A DNA stretch of 64,000 nt from Paraburkholderia sartisoli (lineage in GTDB: Bacteria > Pseudomonadota > Gammaproteobacteria > Burkholderiales > Burkholderiaceae). The DNA is taken from assembly GCF_900107685.1 (NCBI RefSeq), contig NZ_FNRQ01000006.1, positions 248,001 to 312,000 on the forward strand, given 5' to 3'. Of this stretch, positions 42,582 through 51,668 are shown piece by piece. The notes under the pieces were generated by a model. That model ran no database searches. It was not told where the DNA came from and saw only the letters and a list, made by a program, of their open reading frames with translations. A program made the translations under genes and the position numbers. Each line of letters opens with the position of its first letter. Position 1 is the stretch's first letter.

Positions 42582-43841
42582 TTATGGTGTGAACTCAGCC
42601 GGGGGGTGATCCAACGAAGAATGCATTCCGTCGTGGGTTGTTGCGCAGTGCGTTTCGCGGGCAAGCTCATTCTTTAAGCCGACCAGGATTTCATTCTGTA
42701 TCTGCGGAGGTTTCCTGGCAAGGGACGGCAGCTCGACCCTGCGAAATCTCTTTGAAACAGCCATCACGCTTACTCCAAAAGCTTTCGCTATTTCAGAATA
42801 AACGCCTCGGTGCTCAAGGTACGGCGCTAAAAGAGCGTGCCTGTCGGCGGCGATGCGCGCACGTTTTCGATTCTCGTTATGTGCGCGTTTCTTTCGCTGT
42901 TGTGAACTTCGATTTTCGCGTTGGACATGTCGTAGAGACTCGAGGAAGTTTTGACTTATCGGCGAAAAAAACTCGTCCAGCGTAGTGGTCGAACAATCCG
43001 AGGTGGCTGCAAGTATCATCGCGTGCACCATACCGGCGGTGTGCTGAGCCGATCGGCAAGCAGCATCGATTGCCGCGCACGATTTATCATTTCCCATGTT
43101 TAGTAGCGAAGGGAAGTGCTCTTCGAGCCACAAGTTCGGAAAATTCCGTGCCACAAATGAGGAAAGATTTGGCCGGTTGCCTCTTAGCCCCACCCTAAGG
43201 TCGTGGCGAGCCGCATGCATTCGGTGATGAACGGCGGCGGAGTGGAGCCACACCCGCTGTCCCCCCGTGAGGAACCTCTTTGCGACTGAACAATAGCGGC
43301 CGATAATGGGCAGAGAGTGGAGGCTGGCGAGGTCGGGTGAGACTGGCTGGGCCGAGAATTGCCAGGCTTCGGGAGGACATTCAAATGCTCGTGCATCGCC
43401 GATCCACATAAGGGGCTGGCGGTGCTCTTGGCACACATCAACCCCTGGCAATTGATGCTCTCGCCGCCAGTAAGAGAAGTGTTGCGTTTCACGGTCAAAT
43501 TGTATGCAATCGATGCAGAAATAGGCATTCGGTCTCGCTAGACAGGTGGCTATTCCTTTCTTTGCTCCAGGCGTCTCAAAATCAGTGGTTGACGATTCAT
43601 CTGGTGCGGCAAGGTATAGAAACGGGACGAGTGAATGACGCATCAAATATGTCGAAGTATCCATCCCAATTGCGGAAGCAACCAATTGATGCGGCAGCTG
43701 TTGATTTTCGCCTTTCAAATCGCTGCTGCTAAGGAAGCGAAGTGACTTGCATCGTTGTGTGATTCTAAATTTATGCAATTGCCGGAGCCGACCGTAGTGT
43801 CCGCGGATGAATTCGTCGGGAAGAGGGAGTGCAATAGCCAT
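42582..43841 (-). CDS. TniQ/TnsD-family target selector with C-terminal HTH
   Basis: The protein has 419 residues. The TniQ N-terminal module has the zinc-ribbon pairs Cys109-x2-Cys112 and Cys137-x2-His140 (CIDCIQFD ... YWRREHQLPGVDVCQEH). The C-terminal part carries a helix-turn-helix (YSEIAKAFGVSVMAVSKRF) after a basic stretch, as in TnsD proteins that bind a fixed attachment site. The start at 43841 puts the family's PLPDE opening at the N terminus. It is transcribed away from tnsABC, downstream of the second TniQ gene. Confidence 0.82.
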   Translation of the reverse strand: MAIALPLPDEFIRGHYGRLRQLHKFRITQRCKSLRFLSSSDLKGENQQLPHQLVASAIGMDTSTYLMRHSLVPFLYLAAPDESSTTDFETPGAKKGIATCLARPNAYFCIDCIQFDRETQHFSYWRREHQLPGVDVCQEHRQPLMWIGDARAFECPPEAWQFSAQPVSPDLASLHSLPIIGRYCSVAKRFLTGGQRVWLHSAAVHHRMHAARHDLRVGLRGNRPNLSSFVARNFPNLWLEEHFPSLLNMGNDKSCAAIDAACRSAQHTAGMVHAMILAATSDCSTTTLDEFFSPISQNFLESLRHVQRENRSSQQRKKRAHNENRKRARIAADRHALLAPYLEHRGVYSEIAKAFGVSVMAVSKRFRRVELPSLARKPPQIQNEILVGLKNELARETHCATTHDGMHSSLDHPPAEFTP

Positions 43842-44107
43842 ATCAGATCCTCTTGATTCATAAAGGCAAGGTTGAATTTAGTGCCCAAGATAAGGCTTCC
43901 ATGATGCAAAACCACCTGGTGATGAAGATCCTGTTCAACATCTCTATAGCGAATCAAAACCACCGTCTTGTGAGCGGTTTCCGATTGCGCTAAGGGCGTC
44001 AGCTTGACGCCGACATCTACAGAAACCCAGCCGAGATGCCTGTCATGCATTCTTGAGTCGGACAAAGTGAATGTAGTTTTGTAATATCGGAAGATCCAAT
44101 TTATCAC
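43715..44107 (-). CDS. Doubtful ORF between the two tniQ genes
   Basis: The frame encodes 130 residues, beginning at GTG 44107, 10 bases after the upstream tniQ stop. Residues 1 to about 80 look like a real protein (DVGVKLTPLAQSETAHKTVV, LHHGSLILGTKFNLAF). The last 42 codons lie in the start of the other tniQ gene in another frame. It may be a small accessory gene, or one whose 3' end was lost by frameshift. No family is recognised. Confidence 0.35.
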   Translation of the reverse strand: MINWIFRYYKTTFTLSDSRMHDRHLGWVSVDVGVKLTPLAQSETAHKTVVLIRYRDVEQDLHHQVVLHHGSLILGTKFNLAFMNQEDLIWLLHSLFPTNSSADTTVGSGNCINLESHNDASHFASLAAAI

Positions 44108-44117
44108 CTCATTTTTT

Positions 44118-45242
44118 TTAACCTTGAGCTTGGTTAATTTCTTTCGAGGTTAGGTCGTATTCTTCGCGATAAGCATTCCTTATGTTTTGAAGTTGCTTGT
44201 CTATGGATACGCTAGACGACTCTAGATCCGATTGATTGAATTTGGAAGTTTCAAGCCTGTATGCAGCAAAAAACTTCTGCCACGTGTCGAACAGCCAGAC
44301 GATTGCAAACAGATGCAGGATCGGATGCAAGTTGCCGGCGGGCAACCAGCAAAGCCGGGAAACGTATGCGCGTGCCGTATCCGCTGAAGAAGGGAGAGGA
44401 AGCAGTTCGTATATTTCTCGAAGCGGAACTGCCATATCAAGGATTGAGGCGGCGCATCTTCCTACATCAAGTTTGCCGAATGAATCTTTCAGCCCAAGAT
44501 CAGAGAGTCTTTGCCTATAAATCTGGGTCATTCGTTGCCGGTCAAGGCATACAGTCGTTGCGAGCTCTGCCAGTCCGATAGCGGCGAAAGTGAGTCGTGC
44601 AAGTAAGCCACGATCACTCGTCATCAGAGCGGACGAGGAGGTGACCGGAGGTTTAAGAAAACTTCTTTGCGGGAGATGCCAGTCATAGTGGTGAGGTCCT
44701 GGTTGTCTGGCAGTTGATTCAAGGAGAACGGTTCCGTGTCGCGGACAGACCCAGACTAGGGGGTATTGATGTGTGCGATGCCAGTAGGCCACATGAAAGC
44801 CGTTGACGTCTTCGTCCATACATGTCGTGCATGCCCTTAGTGGATGATGTGCTTCGAAATGATTTGCCAACATTCCCAACTGGTACTTCAATGCTCCGAC
44901 TCGATTTCCGCGCATAGCGCTTAGCGCCGCGTCCAGGTGTTCCGGCGACTTCAAAGGTAGATAGAAAGGAAGTAGCGTATGCCCAAGAATAACCTGTCGC
45001 GCGTTGCCAAATACACCTCGAGTATTTTCAACGAATACATCAATGCGAGACGGGAGATCGTGGTGGGATCTGAATCTTGGATGTCCGAACAACTGGAGAA
45101 ACGTTTGTGACGCATGGCAATTCCCGGACAGAATGTGATGTCGACCTGCAACACTGAAGAGCGTTTCATCTGGTAGCCACGAGGTAATGGGTAAGTCCGA
45201 TTCAAAATTAAACGAACCCTGACGCGGCGAGATATCGTGCAT
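44118..45242 (-). CDS. TniQ-family protein, second copy
   Basis: The protein has 374 residues. N-terminal LPITSWLPDETLFSVAGRHH is the TniQ opening. Zinc pairs Cys138-x2-Cys141 and Cys166-x2-His169 lie in CTTCMDEDVNGFHVAYWHRT ... VWVCPRHG. The C-terminal region has no clear HTH and differs fully from that of the copy at 42582. TniQ proteins link TnsC to a target. Elements with two of them often use one for a chromosomal site and one for mobile targets. Divergent from tnsA, about 920 bases apart. Confidence 0.82.
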   Translation of the reverse strand: MHDISPRQGSFNFESDLPITSWLPDETLFSVAGRHHILSGNCHASQTFLQLFGHPRFRSHHDLPSRIDVFVENTRGVFGNARQVILGHTLLPFYLPLKSPEHLDAALSAMRGNRVGALKYQLGMLANHFEAHHPLRACTTCMDEDVNGFHVAYWHRTHQYPLVWVCPRHGTVLLESTARQPGPHHYDWHLPQRSFLKPPVTSSSALMTSDRGLLARLTFAAIGLAELATTVCLDRQRMTQIYRQRLSDLGLKDSFGKLDVGRCAASILDMAVPLREIYELLPLPSSADTARAYVSRLCWLPAGNLHPILHLFAIVWLFDTWQKFFAAYRLETSKFNQSDLESSSVSIDKQLQNIRNAYREEYDLTSKEINQAQG

Positions 45243-45567
45243 TGAGGTGGCTTGAGGGTGGTTTGGCGGAGAACTCCCGATACTGCTTCATGAATTCCTG
45301 ACTGCTCCTCCTCCAACATAGTACATCGCTGCATGAATATCCAGAAAGTCGCGTGATATTCATTCTGGTCGTAGAGCAATGGAAAAATCTCAAAAATTCA
45401 TCAGGAGATATTCGTACGTGTGATGTTCTATTTTCAATACTCGCGATGTATGCGTTAATGTTAAGGACTGGAAAACTTTATATTAAAGGGAAACTGTGCT
45501 AGCCTGAATTCGATCGAATCCACAGCGTTCCGATGGAATCTGAACGAATGCGCTCCAAGACTTTACG
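45243..45567. other. Upstream region of tniQ, no gene
   Basis: This AT-rich 325-base stretch lies between divergent genes. It contains promoter-like hexamers in both directions but no supported gene and no clear transposon end. Confidence 0.4.
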
Positions 45568-45795
45568 ATGCGACCGAAAATGACCAAACATACCCGGACA
45601 AGAGAGGAGGTCCTGGCTGCCTTCGAGGCGCAGGGGCTATCAGTGACCGAATGGGCGGCAGCTCATGGATTTCGGCGCGAAGACGTCTATGCGGTGCTTG
45701 GGGGGCGAACGCGTGGTCGAAGGGGCGAGGCACATCGTATCTCCGTGGCCCTTGGTATCAAACTGTCCGTCGAATGCTCGCTTATGGATAGCTAG
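45568..45795 (+). CDS. Small HTH DNA-binding protein
   Basis: The protein has 75 residues. TREEVLAAFEAQGLSVTEWAAAHGFRREDVYAVLGGRTRGRRGEAH is a lambda-repressor-like helix-turn-helix of the kind found in Burkholderia phages and integrative elements. MTKHTR at 45580 is an alternative start. It lies between tniQ and tnsA on the tnsA strand and ends in front of a strong terminator. A regulator of the transposition genes is the simplest guess. Confidence 0.65.
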   Translation: MRPKMTKHTRTREEVLAAFEAQGLSVTEWAAAHGFRREDVYAVLGGRTRGRRGEAHRISVALGIKLSVECSLMDS

Positions 45796-45923
45796 GCGGC
45801 TCCTGAAAATACGAGACTAAGCGGAGAGCGCTAACGTGAAGGCGCTTATGGAAAAGTGTCCGGATGAAAGGAGGATGTCTATGCCGTAGATCGGCACGTG
45901 GGAAAGTGGGGTGCGAAAAGCAC

Positions 45924-45963
45924 AAGGCCAGCTATCTCGTGGAAAAGATAGCTGGCCTTTTGA
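45924..45963. terminator. Long perfect hairpin terminator before tnsA
   Basis: Stem 45924-45937 pairs with 45946-45959 (14 bp: AAGGCCAGCTATCT/AGATAGCTGGCCTT) around an 8-base loop. A-rich and T-rich flanks make it usable in either direction. It separates the HTH gene from tnsA. The remaining bases to 46161 hold no gene. Confidence 0.85.
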
Positions 45964-46161
45964 GGTGTGCCTGTCGGTTTGCTGCCTGACGAGCCCATCT
46001 TGCAACGGTATGGCAGTGCTGTCAAGCACTTCCAACGGCGCACTATTCCGTATCGTTGGCGTGAATTCCCCCCAATTCGCTGTTTAGGCCTCGAGCGAAC
46101 GCTTTAGGAGCGCGGCGCTTGGGTCTGGATAACTAACTGATGGTTATCTTGGGAGAATTCG

Positions 46162-47178
46162 ATGTCGAGCATGTCGGAATTGGCGTCGCAACAGGCCCGC
46201 ACGTCATGTGACCGAAGCGAGCGACTCTTCTATCGCCTGCTATCGCGCCAACCTCGGGGCTGGACTACGGAATACGAACCGGGAATTCGTGCAAATCCAA
46301 AAGAGGCGCCTCGAAGGTCGCGACCGTCGCTTGTGTATGCTGCCTTCCTTGGACGCGATATTCATCTTCTTTCCGTGCCGGAACGAAAGGCTGCGCTGCT
46401 GGCTTTGTACAACCCCTGGCTATTCTCGATCCAGGAGCAACTGGTCCTCTCAACCGACCCTTGGCCGCATCCGCTTTATGGCTACCCTGGAGTGAGCGGG
46501 CTGCCCTGGTTCCGAGGCACCGTTGATGTCGCAGTTCGGCTGGGGTGCTTTTCCTCGCATCCGAGGGTAACGATCCGGGACCCGAGCGGTGGATCAGAGA
46601 TGCGACGGGCGCCGATGCCTTATGTGGGCGATCTCCTTCTGTTTTTAAAGGGGTCAGATAATTCTCCTTACTGCGTGAATTGGACCGTGAAAAAGGATGC
46701 GAACGGATTCCGGCGAGGACTGGGGTTGAAGCAAACGCTTGCCGGACAGGCACGTGAAGAGGCGAGATCTCAGCGCCGCCATGAAATAGAGAATGTCTAC
46801 TATCAGGATGTCGGAATTCCCACCATTCGCGTGACAGAGGCGGATATTGACACGGACGTCGCGGCGAATTTGCAGGTGTCGTACACATACCTCAACAGGA
46901 CAACGAAACTGGACGCCGGATCGCAGGAAATTCTGATTCAAAGGTACGGCGAGATTATCGGTTCGAAGATATCGGTTCTGGAGTGCGCGAGATCACTGTG
47001 TACCGTGCTTGACTGCACGCTTGAGGATTGCAAGGTCGTGCTTCACCAGGCGATCTGGAAACGCAAGCTCCGTGTTGATCTTTTCCGGCCAGTTCTGTTT
47101 GACCGACCTCTGAAAATTGAAACGTGCGACGTTCTTGGGCGATACGCCCACTGGTTTGCGAGGTGGGCATCATCATGA
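46162..47178 (+). CDS. tnsA: TnsA-like endonuclease of Tn7-type transposon
   Basis: The protein has 338 residues. The TnsA nuclease core can be followed: Glu92 in FSIQEQLVLS, Asp157 in PYVGDLLLFL and Lys177 in CVNWTVKK, which correspond to the catalytic Glu, Asp and (Q)xK of Tn7 TnsA. The N and C termini are longer than in Tn7 (273 residues). TnsA cuts the 5' transposon ends, allowing cut-and-paste. A GGGAGAA site lies 7 bases before the ATG. The tnsB start overlaps its stop. Confidence 0.82.
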   Translation: MSSMSELASQQARTSCDRSERLFYRLLSRQPRGWTTEYEPGIRANPKEAPRRSRPSLVYAAFLGRDIHLLSVPERKAALLALYNPWLFSIQEQLVLSTDPWPHPLYGYPGVSGLPWFRGTVDVAVRLGCFSSHPRVTIRDPSGGSEMRRAPMPYVGDLLLFLKGSDNSPYCVNWTVKKDANGFRRGLGLKQTLAGQAREEARSQRRHEIENVYYQDVGIPTIRVTEADIDTDVAANLQVSYTYLNRTTKLDAGSQEILIQRYGEIIGSKISVLECARSLCTVLDCTLEDCKVVLHQAIWKRKLRVDLFRPVLFDRPLKIETCDVLGRYAHWFARWASS

Positions 47179-49211
47179 TGATCGGAACTCAAATTGCCGC
47201 AGCTAACGGATTCGGGGGACTCGATAAAGATGCTACCTACTATTTTCTCAAAAGTGACGCTGCTCACTCGAAGGTATGGCTCGTTCGTTTCATACTAAAA
47301 CCAAGGGCTCGTCCAAATAGCATTCTGATAGGAATGCAAAGGTCCGAATTCGAGAGTGGCCTTGATGCTAACGAATTGACTGTTATAGAGGAGCAGCAAA
47401 CCCTCCCTCCCTGGCTAAGCAACATGAGCGAGGAGAAGATCTGGAAAGCTGATCTGGTTCGCCTCGGCAGGGAACTGACGTTACAGGGGCGAGCTGAGAA
47501 ACGGCTCGAGCACATTGAACCTCTGCTTGCGCGGGAAGTGGAAATCCTGTCGGCTGAGAATCCGACACTTGAGATCAACCGGTGTGCAAGAGCATTCGGG
47601 AAGAACGAGACGCGGCTGAGAACGTGGTTTTTCAGTTACCTGCTTTTCGGACGGAATGTCTTTGCTTTGTGCCCCGATTACTTTGAAAAAATCGGCCACT
47701 GGGATCGGGCCAGCCCCGAGCGTGCCTACGGCCCGAAATATGGCCGTCGTTCTATAAAGCGCGGTGCCGCAGGCGGCTACCGGGTTGACAAGAAGATGAA
47801 GGAAAACATCGTTAACTCTTACGTTCGACATCGTGGTCTCGGCAAGCCGCTTCTGAGAATTTATAGCAAGGCTATGGTTGCAGATTTTGGCTGCAAGGTG
47901 CTGACCGATGAGAAGGGCCGAAAACGCTTCTATCATCCAGATTCCAGACCGTTTCCCACGTATGGGCAATATCGTTATCACGTACTGGATTATTTCACCC
48001 CAGAGGAGGTCCGACGTGCGTTGTATGGGGACGATCGCGTTCGTAATCGCTCGTCCGCATCGGCAGGAAGATTCTCATCAGCTGTGGCCAATCTGATGGA
48101 ACGGGTTGAGAGCGATGGCTATTATACCAGCGACTATCCGAGTAGCCCGGTCGGTGGGGAGATACTCCCACCACTTTGTGTAGTACGGACTATTGACGTT
48201 GGTTCGTCGTACTCAGTTGGGATCGGCTTTTCACTCACAAAGGAGCGTAGCGACGCATATCGGATGGCGCAATTTTGTGCCGCAATTCCCAAAGTGGAAT
48301 TCGCCAGACTATTTGGCATTCACCTGAACGCCGGCGAGTGGGAGAGCGTCGGTCTTTCACCGTTCTGGGTCGCAGACCGAGGGCCTGGATCAAAGGCTGA
48401 CCTACGCGAGCAATGCGGAGATCTGATTCCGTTTCGCGAGTTACCCCCGTCCCATTCGGGACGATCAAAGGCCACTGTCGAAACTGCGAACCCAAGGTCT
48501 GTGACGATTGAAGGGCAGCCAACCTATGTTAAAAGTGATCTCAATCCGGTGCAGATGGCGGTTCGGGAGATTTATCGCCTTATCGAGAGAAACCACTCCA
48601 GCGACGTTTCACATAAGCTAACACCGGAGATGATTGATGCGGAAACCATGCCCACCCCCGCGGGAATATGGGCTTATCTTGACAGGAAAGGGAGAACCGA
48701 TGCGTTAGCGATCTCGTTCCAGGATGCTGTCAGGAGATTTCTCACTAAGGTGCCCTTCACGGTGGAGAGTGATGGTGTCTATCTTCATGGGCAGAGGTTT
48801 GACTCTTCAGAATTGCGTGCCACAGGTGTTATAGATCGGGTGGCGAGAGGACAACGTCTGGAATGGACGGGTTATGTACTTGACCTGTGCGTGCGGTATG
48901 CATGGATTGAAATTGATGGTCGAATCATTGAGATTGCTGCTGTGCTGCCGATTCGCGACGACGAAAGCCAGCTCTCCGTGACAATCTATGAGCTGGAGCA
49001 GCGAGCGGCGCAGAAGTCAATCCTGAAAGCCGAGCTTCGGGAGCATCAACAGGCGGTTAAGTCTGAGATAGAAACCAGATTTGAAGAGTCGACCGGCATG
49101 GCATGGGATGCCGGCAGTAGGAAGACAGGAAGGCCGAAAACCGGTTGTCGAAAGTCAAAGGCGGCTCAAGCTGCCTTTGTGAAAGTGGCGTCGCCAGCAA
49201 ACGCAAAATGA
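47175..49211 (+). CDS. tnsB: TnsB-like DDE transposase
   Basis: The protein has 678 residues from the ATG at 47175, which overlaps the tnsA stop. An rve-type core is visible with Asp341 (RTIDVGSSYSVG), Asp401 (WVADRGPGSK) and Glu436 (SKATVETANP). The last two are 35 residues apart, the normal DD(35)E spacing. N-terminal winged-helix regions bind the transposon ends. A Mu-B-type C-terminal barrel (LDLCVRYAWIEIDGRIIEIAA) and a basic tail that would contact TnsC follow. The gene overlaps tnsC by 4 bases. Confidence 0.87.
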   Translation: MMIGTQIAAANGFGGLDKDATYYFLKSDAAHSKVWLVRFILKPRARPNSILIGMQRSEFESGLDANELTVIEEQQTLPPWLSNMSEEKIWKADLVRLGRELTLQGRAEKRLEHIEPLLAREVEILSAENPTLEINRCARAFGKNETRLRTWFFSYLLFGRNVFALCPDYFEKIGHWDRASPERAYGPKYGRRSIKRGAAGGYRVDKKMKENIVNSYVRHRGLGKPLLRIYSKAMVADFGCKVLTDEKGRKRFYHPDSRPFPTYGQYRYHVLDYFTPEEVRRALYGDDRVRNRSSASAGRFSSAVANLMERVESDGYYTSDYPSSPVGGEILPPLCVVRTIDVGSSYSVGIGFSLTKERSDAYRMAQFCAAIPKVEFARLFGIHLNAGEWESVGLSPFWVADRGPGSKADLREQCGDLIPFRELPPSHSGRSKATVETANPRSVTIEGQPTYVKSDLNPVQMAVREIYRLIERNHSSDVSHKLTPEMIDAETMPTPAGIWAYLDRKGRTDALAISFQDAVRRFLTKVPFTVESDGVYLHGQRFDSSELRATGVIDRVARGQRLEWTGYVLDLCVRYAWIEIDGRIIEIAAVLPIRDDESQLSVTIYELEQRAAQKSILKAELREHQQAVKSEIETRFEESTGMAWDAGSRKTGRPKTGCRKSKAAQAAFVKVASPANAK

Positions 49212-50566
49212 GAGTCACTCAAAACCCGTGGGTCAATAGATTTGTTCAATTGCTGGATGAGGAGGTGATCAAGAACAAGGTGCGATGTAAGCCGCCAGCA
49301 CTACACAATCTGGACAGTCTGGCGCCGCTCGCAGCTGAGGATCGTATTCGCACGGCACTGAAGAAGATATATGAGCCGACCCAACAGGATTACATCATCC
49401 TTCGCGGACTCCTTGAGCGAGCAATCGGTTTTTGCATTGATCGGTACCAGGATGACAGATCATTCACCGAGGCGATGTACGACAAGACGAAAATCCCCAG
49501 ACGACTGGATGCCCGGGCCATCTGTCTGACGGGGCTTGGCGGCATTGGCAAGTCTGAATTGATTGAGGCGTTGGGACGGTTGCTGGCTAGCGAGACTTAT
49601 GTCGATATCGGTAGTGGGCATAAACCGATCCTCCTTGACCCGTACTGGACCCACAATTTCCGACGACAACCGAGTCTTCCCAAGACGCTTCGTGAACTTG
49701 CATACGGGACTGACTTGCCGCGTGGGCGGATAGATGCTTCGGATCTCAAAGATCAGGCAAGGTGGCGTGCCTTCAGAGACGGTACGGCACTGATGGCTGC
49801 TGATGAATGCCAGTTCATCAGCTTTGGGGCGAGTGCGAACACCAAGGTAACAAATACACTTATTTCATTGCTGTATTTGGACGTTCCATTTGTGTATGCC
49901 AGCAATTACAACCTCATCCATCTGCTGAAGAAGCGCTGGCAACACGAACGGGATCGCTTGTTATGCGATCCGATCGTGATGCTTCCCGAATCGGCCGACA
50001 CCGATGACTGGCGTAACTTCATTGACGAGTGTAAACGCGTCGCAGGAAGTTGGCTGAAGATTGACGCCGTGAAGGATGCGGGGCAACTTCACAGCTATAC
50101 CTTCGGAGTCAGGCGCATGCTGGTGGACCTGATCTGTGTCGGCTATCGCTTGATGCGACAGCGCAAGCTGAAAGCAGTAGATATATCTTTGATCAAAGAC
50201 GCCTATGGCTCGGCTATGTACAGTGAACATCGTCGAGACGTAGAACAACTCCTAAGTCATCCTCCTGCGAGCGACTCACTTCCTGACGATCTTCGATGCC
50301 CATTTGACTTGCAATTGGATCATGTGAAGAAGGATCAAGGTGGGATCAGACGACAGGAGGAGGGCAATTCCCGTGGGATACTGGAAGCGGCGTTGACTAC
50401 ATCGGAAAAAGAAGAGCTCGATGAGATGCGTGCCAGCAGCGGCGCTACAATGTCTGAAGAACGACTGGAAAAGCGTCCACGACGAGAGCGGGCGAACGCG
50501 GGGGAATTTATGGAGTCTATGGGCCATGCGAGGAGCGCTCTGAACCGAAAAACGATTCGCAGCTAG
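49208..50566 (+). CDS. tnsC: TnsC-like AAA+ ATPase
   Basis: The protein has 452 residues. Walker A is TGLGGIGKSELIE (Lys115) and Walker B is LMAADECQF. YASNYNLIHLLKKR (sensor 1 region) and an arginine-rich C-terminal tail (ERLEKRPRRERANA) follow. TnsC polymerises on target DNA with ATP and passes the target chosen by TniQ/TnsD to TnsAB. ATGA overlap with tnsB. The operon tnsABC is complete, so the element may still be mobile if its ends survive. Confidence 0.87.
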   Translation: MRVTQNPWVNRFVQLLDEEVIKNKVRCKPPALHNLDSLAPLAAEDRIRTALKKIYEPTQQDYIILRGLLERAIGFCIDRYQDDRSFTEAMYDKTKIPRRLDARAICLTGLGGIGKSELIEALGRLLASETYVDIGSGHKPILLDPYWTHNFRRQPSLPKTLRELAYGTDLPRGRIDASDLKDQARWRAFRDGTALMAADECQFISFGASANTKVTNTLISLLYLDVPFVYASNYNLIHLLKKRWQHERDRLLCDPIVMLPESADTDDWRNFIDECKRVAGSWLKIDAVKDAGQLHSYTFGVRRMLVDLICVGYRLMRQRKLKAVDISLIKDAYGSAMYSEHRRDVEQLLSHPPASDSLPDDLRCPFDLQLDHVKKDQGGIRRQEEGNSRGILEAALTTSEKEELDEMRASSGATMSEERLEKRPRRERANAGEFMESMGHARSALNRKTIRS

Positions 50567-50914
50567 ATCGATAAGCCGGATCGGGTGTAACGCGCGATGG
50601 AAGTTGAGGCCCGTTTGGGATCTGTTGTGTTTCGTCGAGCAGAATTTTGGAGAGCGTTTGGAGTCTACCGCATCGGACAACGCCAACGTGGCTCCCCGAG
50701 ACGTCATGTTTGATACGGTTCCGACGGTAGTGCTGTAGTTGTACAGAGTCTGCGAGTGCCCACGGTAACGCGATTATCAAGGAGTCTCATTCGCTCTATA
50801 GCTTCCGGATGCCATCACTCGTCAACACCTGCATGGTGAGACAGATCTTGTGGCTCAGATTTGAGCCGGAGTGAATCGACTTCAATGCTTACCAACTGAT
50901 CATGTACGAAATCC
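50567..50914. other. Intergenic region after tnsC
   Basis: No gene is supported in these 348 bases and no convincing terminator or transposon end was found. Confidence 0.4.
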
Positions 50915-51121
50915 CTATTCTTCGAGGCGGCGCTGGTCACGCACAGACTCAATCGCGTCTTCCGCGATTGCGCTGAAATGTTGGTCCAGTTGGTCGCGCG
51001 AACCGAGGATCTCTATTCTTCCTGCCTTCACATCCGAGATGCCAATGTGCGCGGCATCTCGGAGAGTTGCAATCCACACACGATCCTTACGTTCGGTCAT
51101 TCGGAAGCCTTCGTGTTGCAT
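50915..51121 (-). CDS. Small hypothetical protein
   Basis: The frame has 68 residues. MTERKDRVWIATLRDAAHIG and GRIEILGSRDQLDQHFSAIA look protein-like, and AAGG precedes an internal ATG at 51100. It is the only minus-strand frame of note between tnsC and the antitoxin-like gene. Family unknown; it may be a chance frame. Confidence 0.35.
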   Translation of the reverse strand: MQHEGFRMTERKDRVWIATLRDAAHIGISDVKAGRIEILGSRDQLDQHFSAIAEDAIESVRDQRRLEE

Positions 51122-51325
51122 CTCGATTCCGCTCCTGTAGCAGTCTATTCAAAATTGGCAGATAGTGCCATTGTAGGGCGCATATCCCGAAACACAAATG
51201 ATCGCGAGCGGCGTGTTTTAAATGTGACCCACGTACCTTCGATAGCACCGAATACGACTGGCGATTACTCTGGCGACAAGGTGTGCTGAGTACCTGCGAC
51301 TTTGAGATCTGCGTAAAAGTATTTG

Positions 51326-51347
51326 TTCACTGCGCTAGCGCAGTGAA
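51326..51347. promoter_or_regulatory. 22-bp perfect palindrome
   Basis: The palindrome TTCACTGCGCTAGCGCAGTGAA lies in the 547-base gene-poor stretch (51122-51668) before the antitoxin-like gene. Perfect symmetry over 22 bases suggests a binding site for a dimeric protein. Confidence 0.5.
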
Positions 51348-51599
51348 AGCGTGTACTTTGTGGGGAAATCCGTCGAGCATACATACATTGTCTCCGCCGC
51401 ATCGAATCGTCGCACATATATGGATTTGCAGCGAGATGCGGGTGCGTCTGAACTGGCAACTTCGCAGCCCACCGCTATGTTATTCGTACAATTAGTATTA
51501 CGCGCGACTGTTATAGGGTTAAAGGCGAACGCTATACATCAAGGTTTAGAATGAGTTTTGTTGAAAGACTCTTGAATTCTAAGGCACAGTGACCTCGTG

Positions 51600-51644
51600 A
51601 TTTTGCTGTTCGCATCACTTGGGTTCCGTTGTGAACAGCAAAAT
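51600..51644. promoter_or_regulatory. Inverted repeat before the antitoxin-like gene
   Basis: ATTTTGCTGTTC (51600-51611) and GAACAGCAAAAT (51633-51644) are perfect 12-base arms, ending 24 bases before the ATG at 51669. The position suits an operator for autoregulation. Confidence 0.55.
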
Positions 51645-51668
51645 TGGTGACGAGCGTGAAGTTCATCG

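Noticed and set aside
44236..44581. Short plus-strand frames inside the second tniQ gene
   Set aside because: They are shadows of a zinc-motif-bearing gene and lack ribosome sites.
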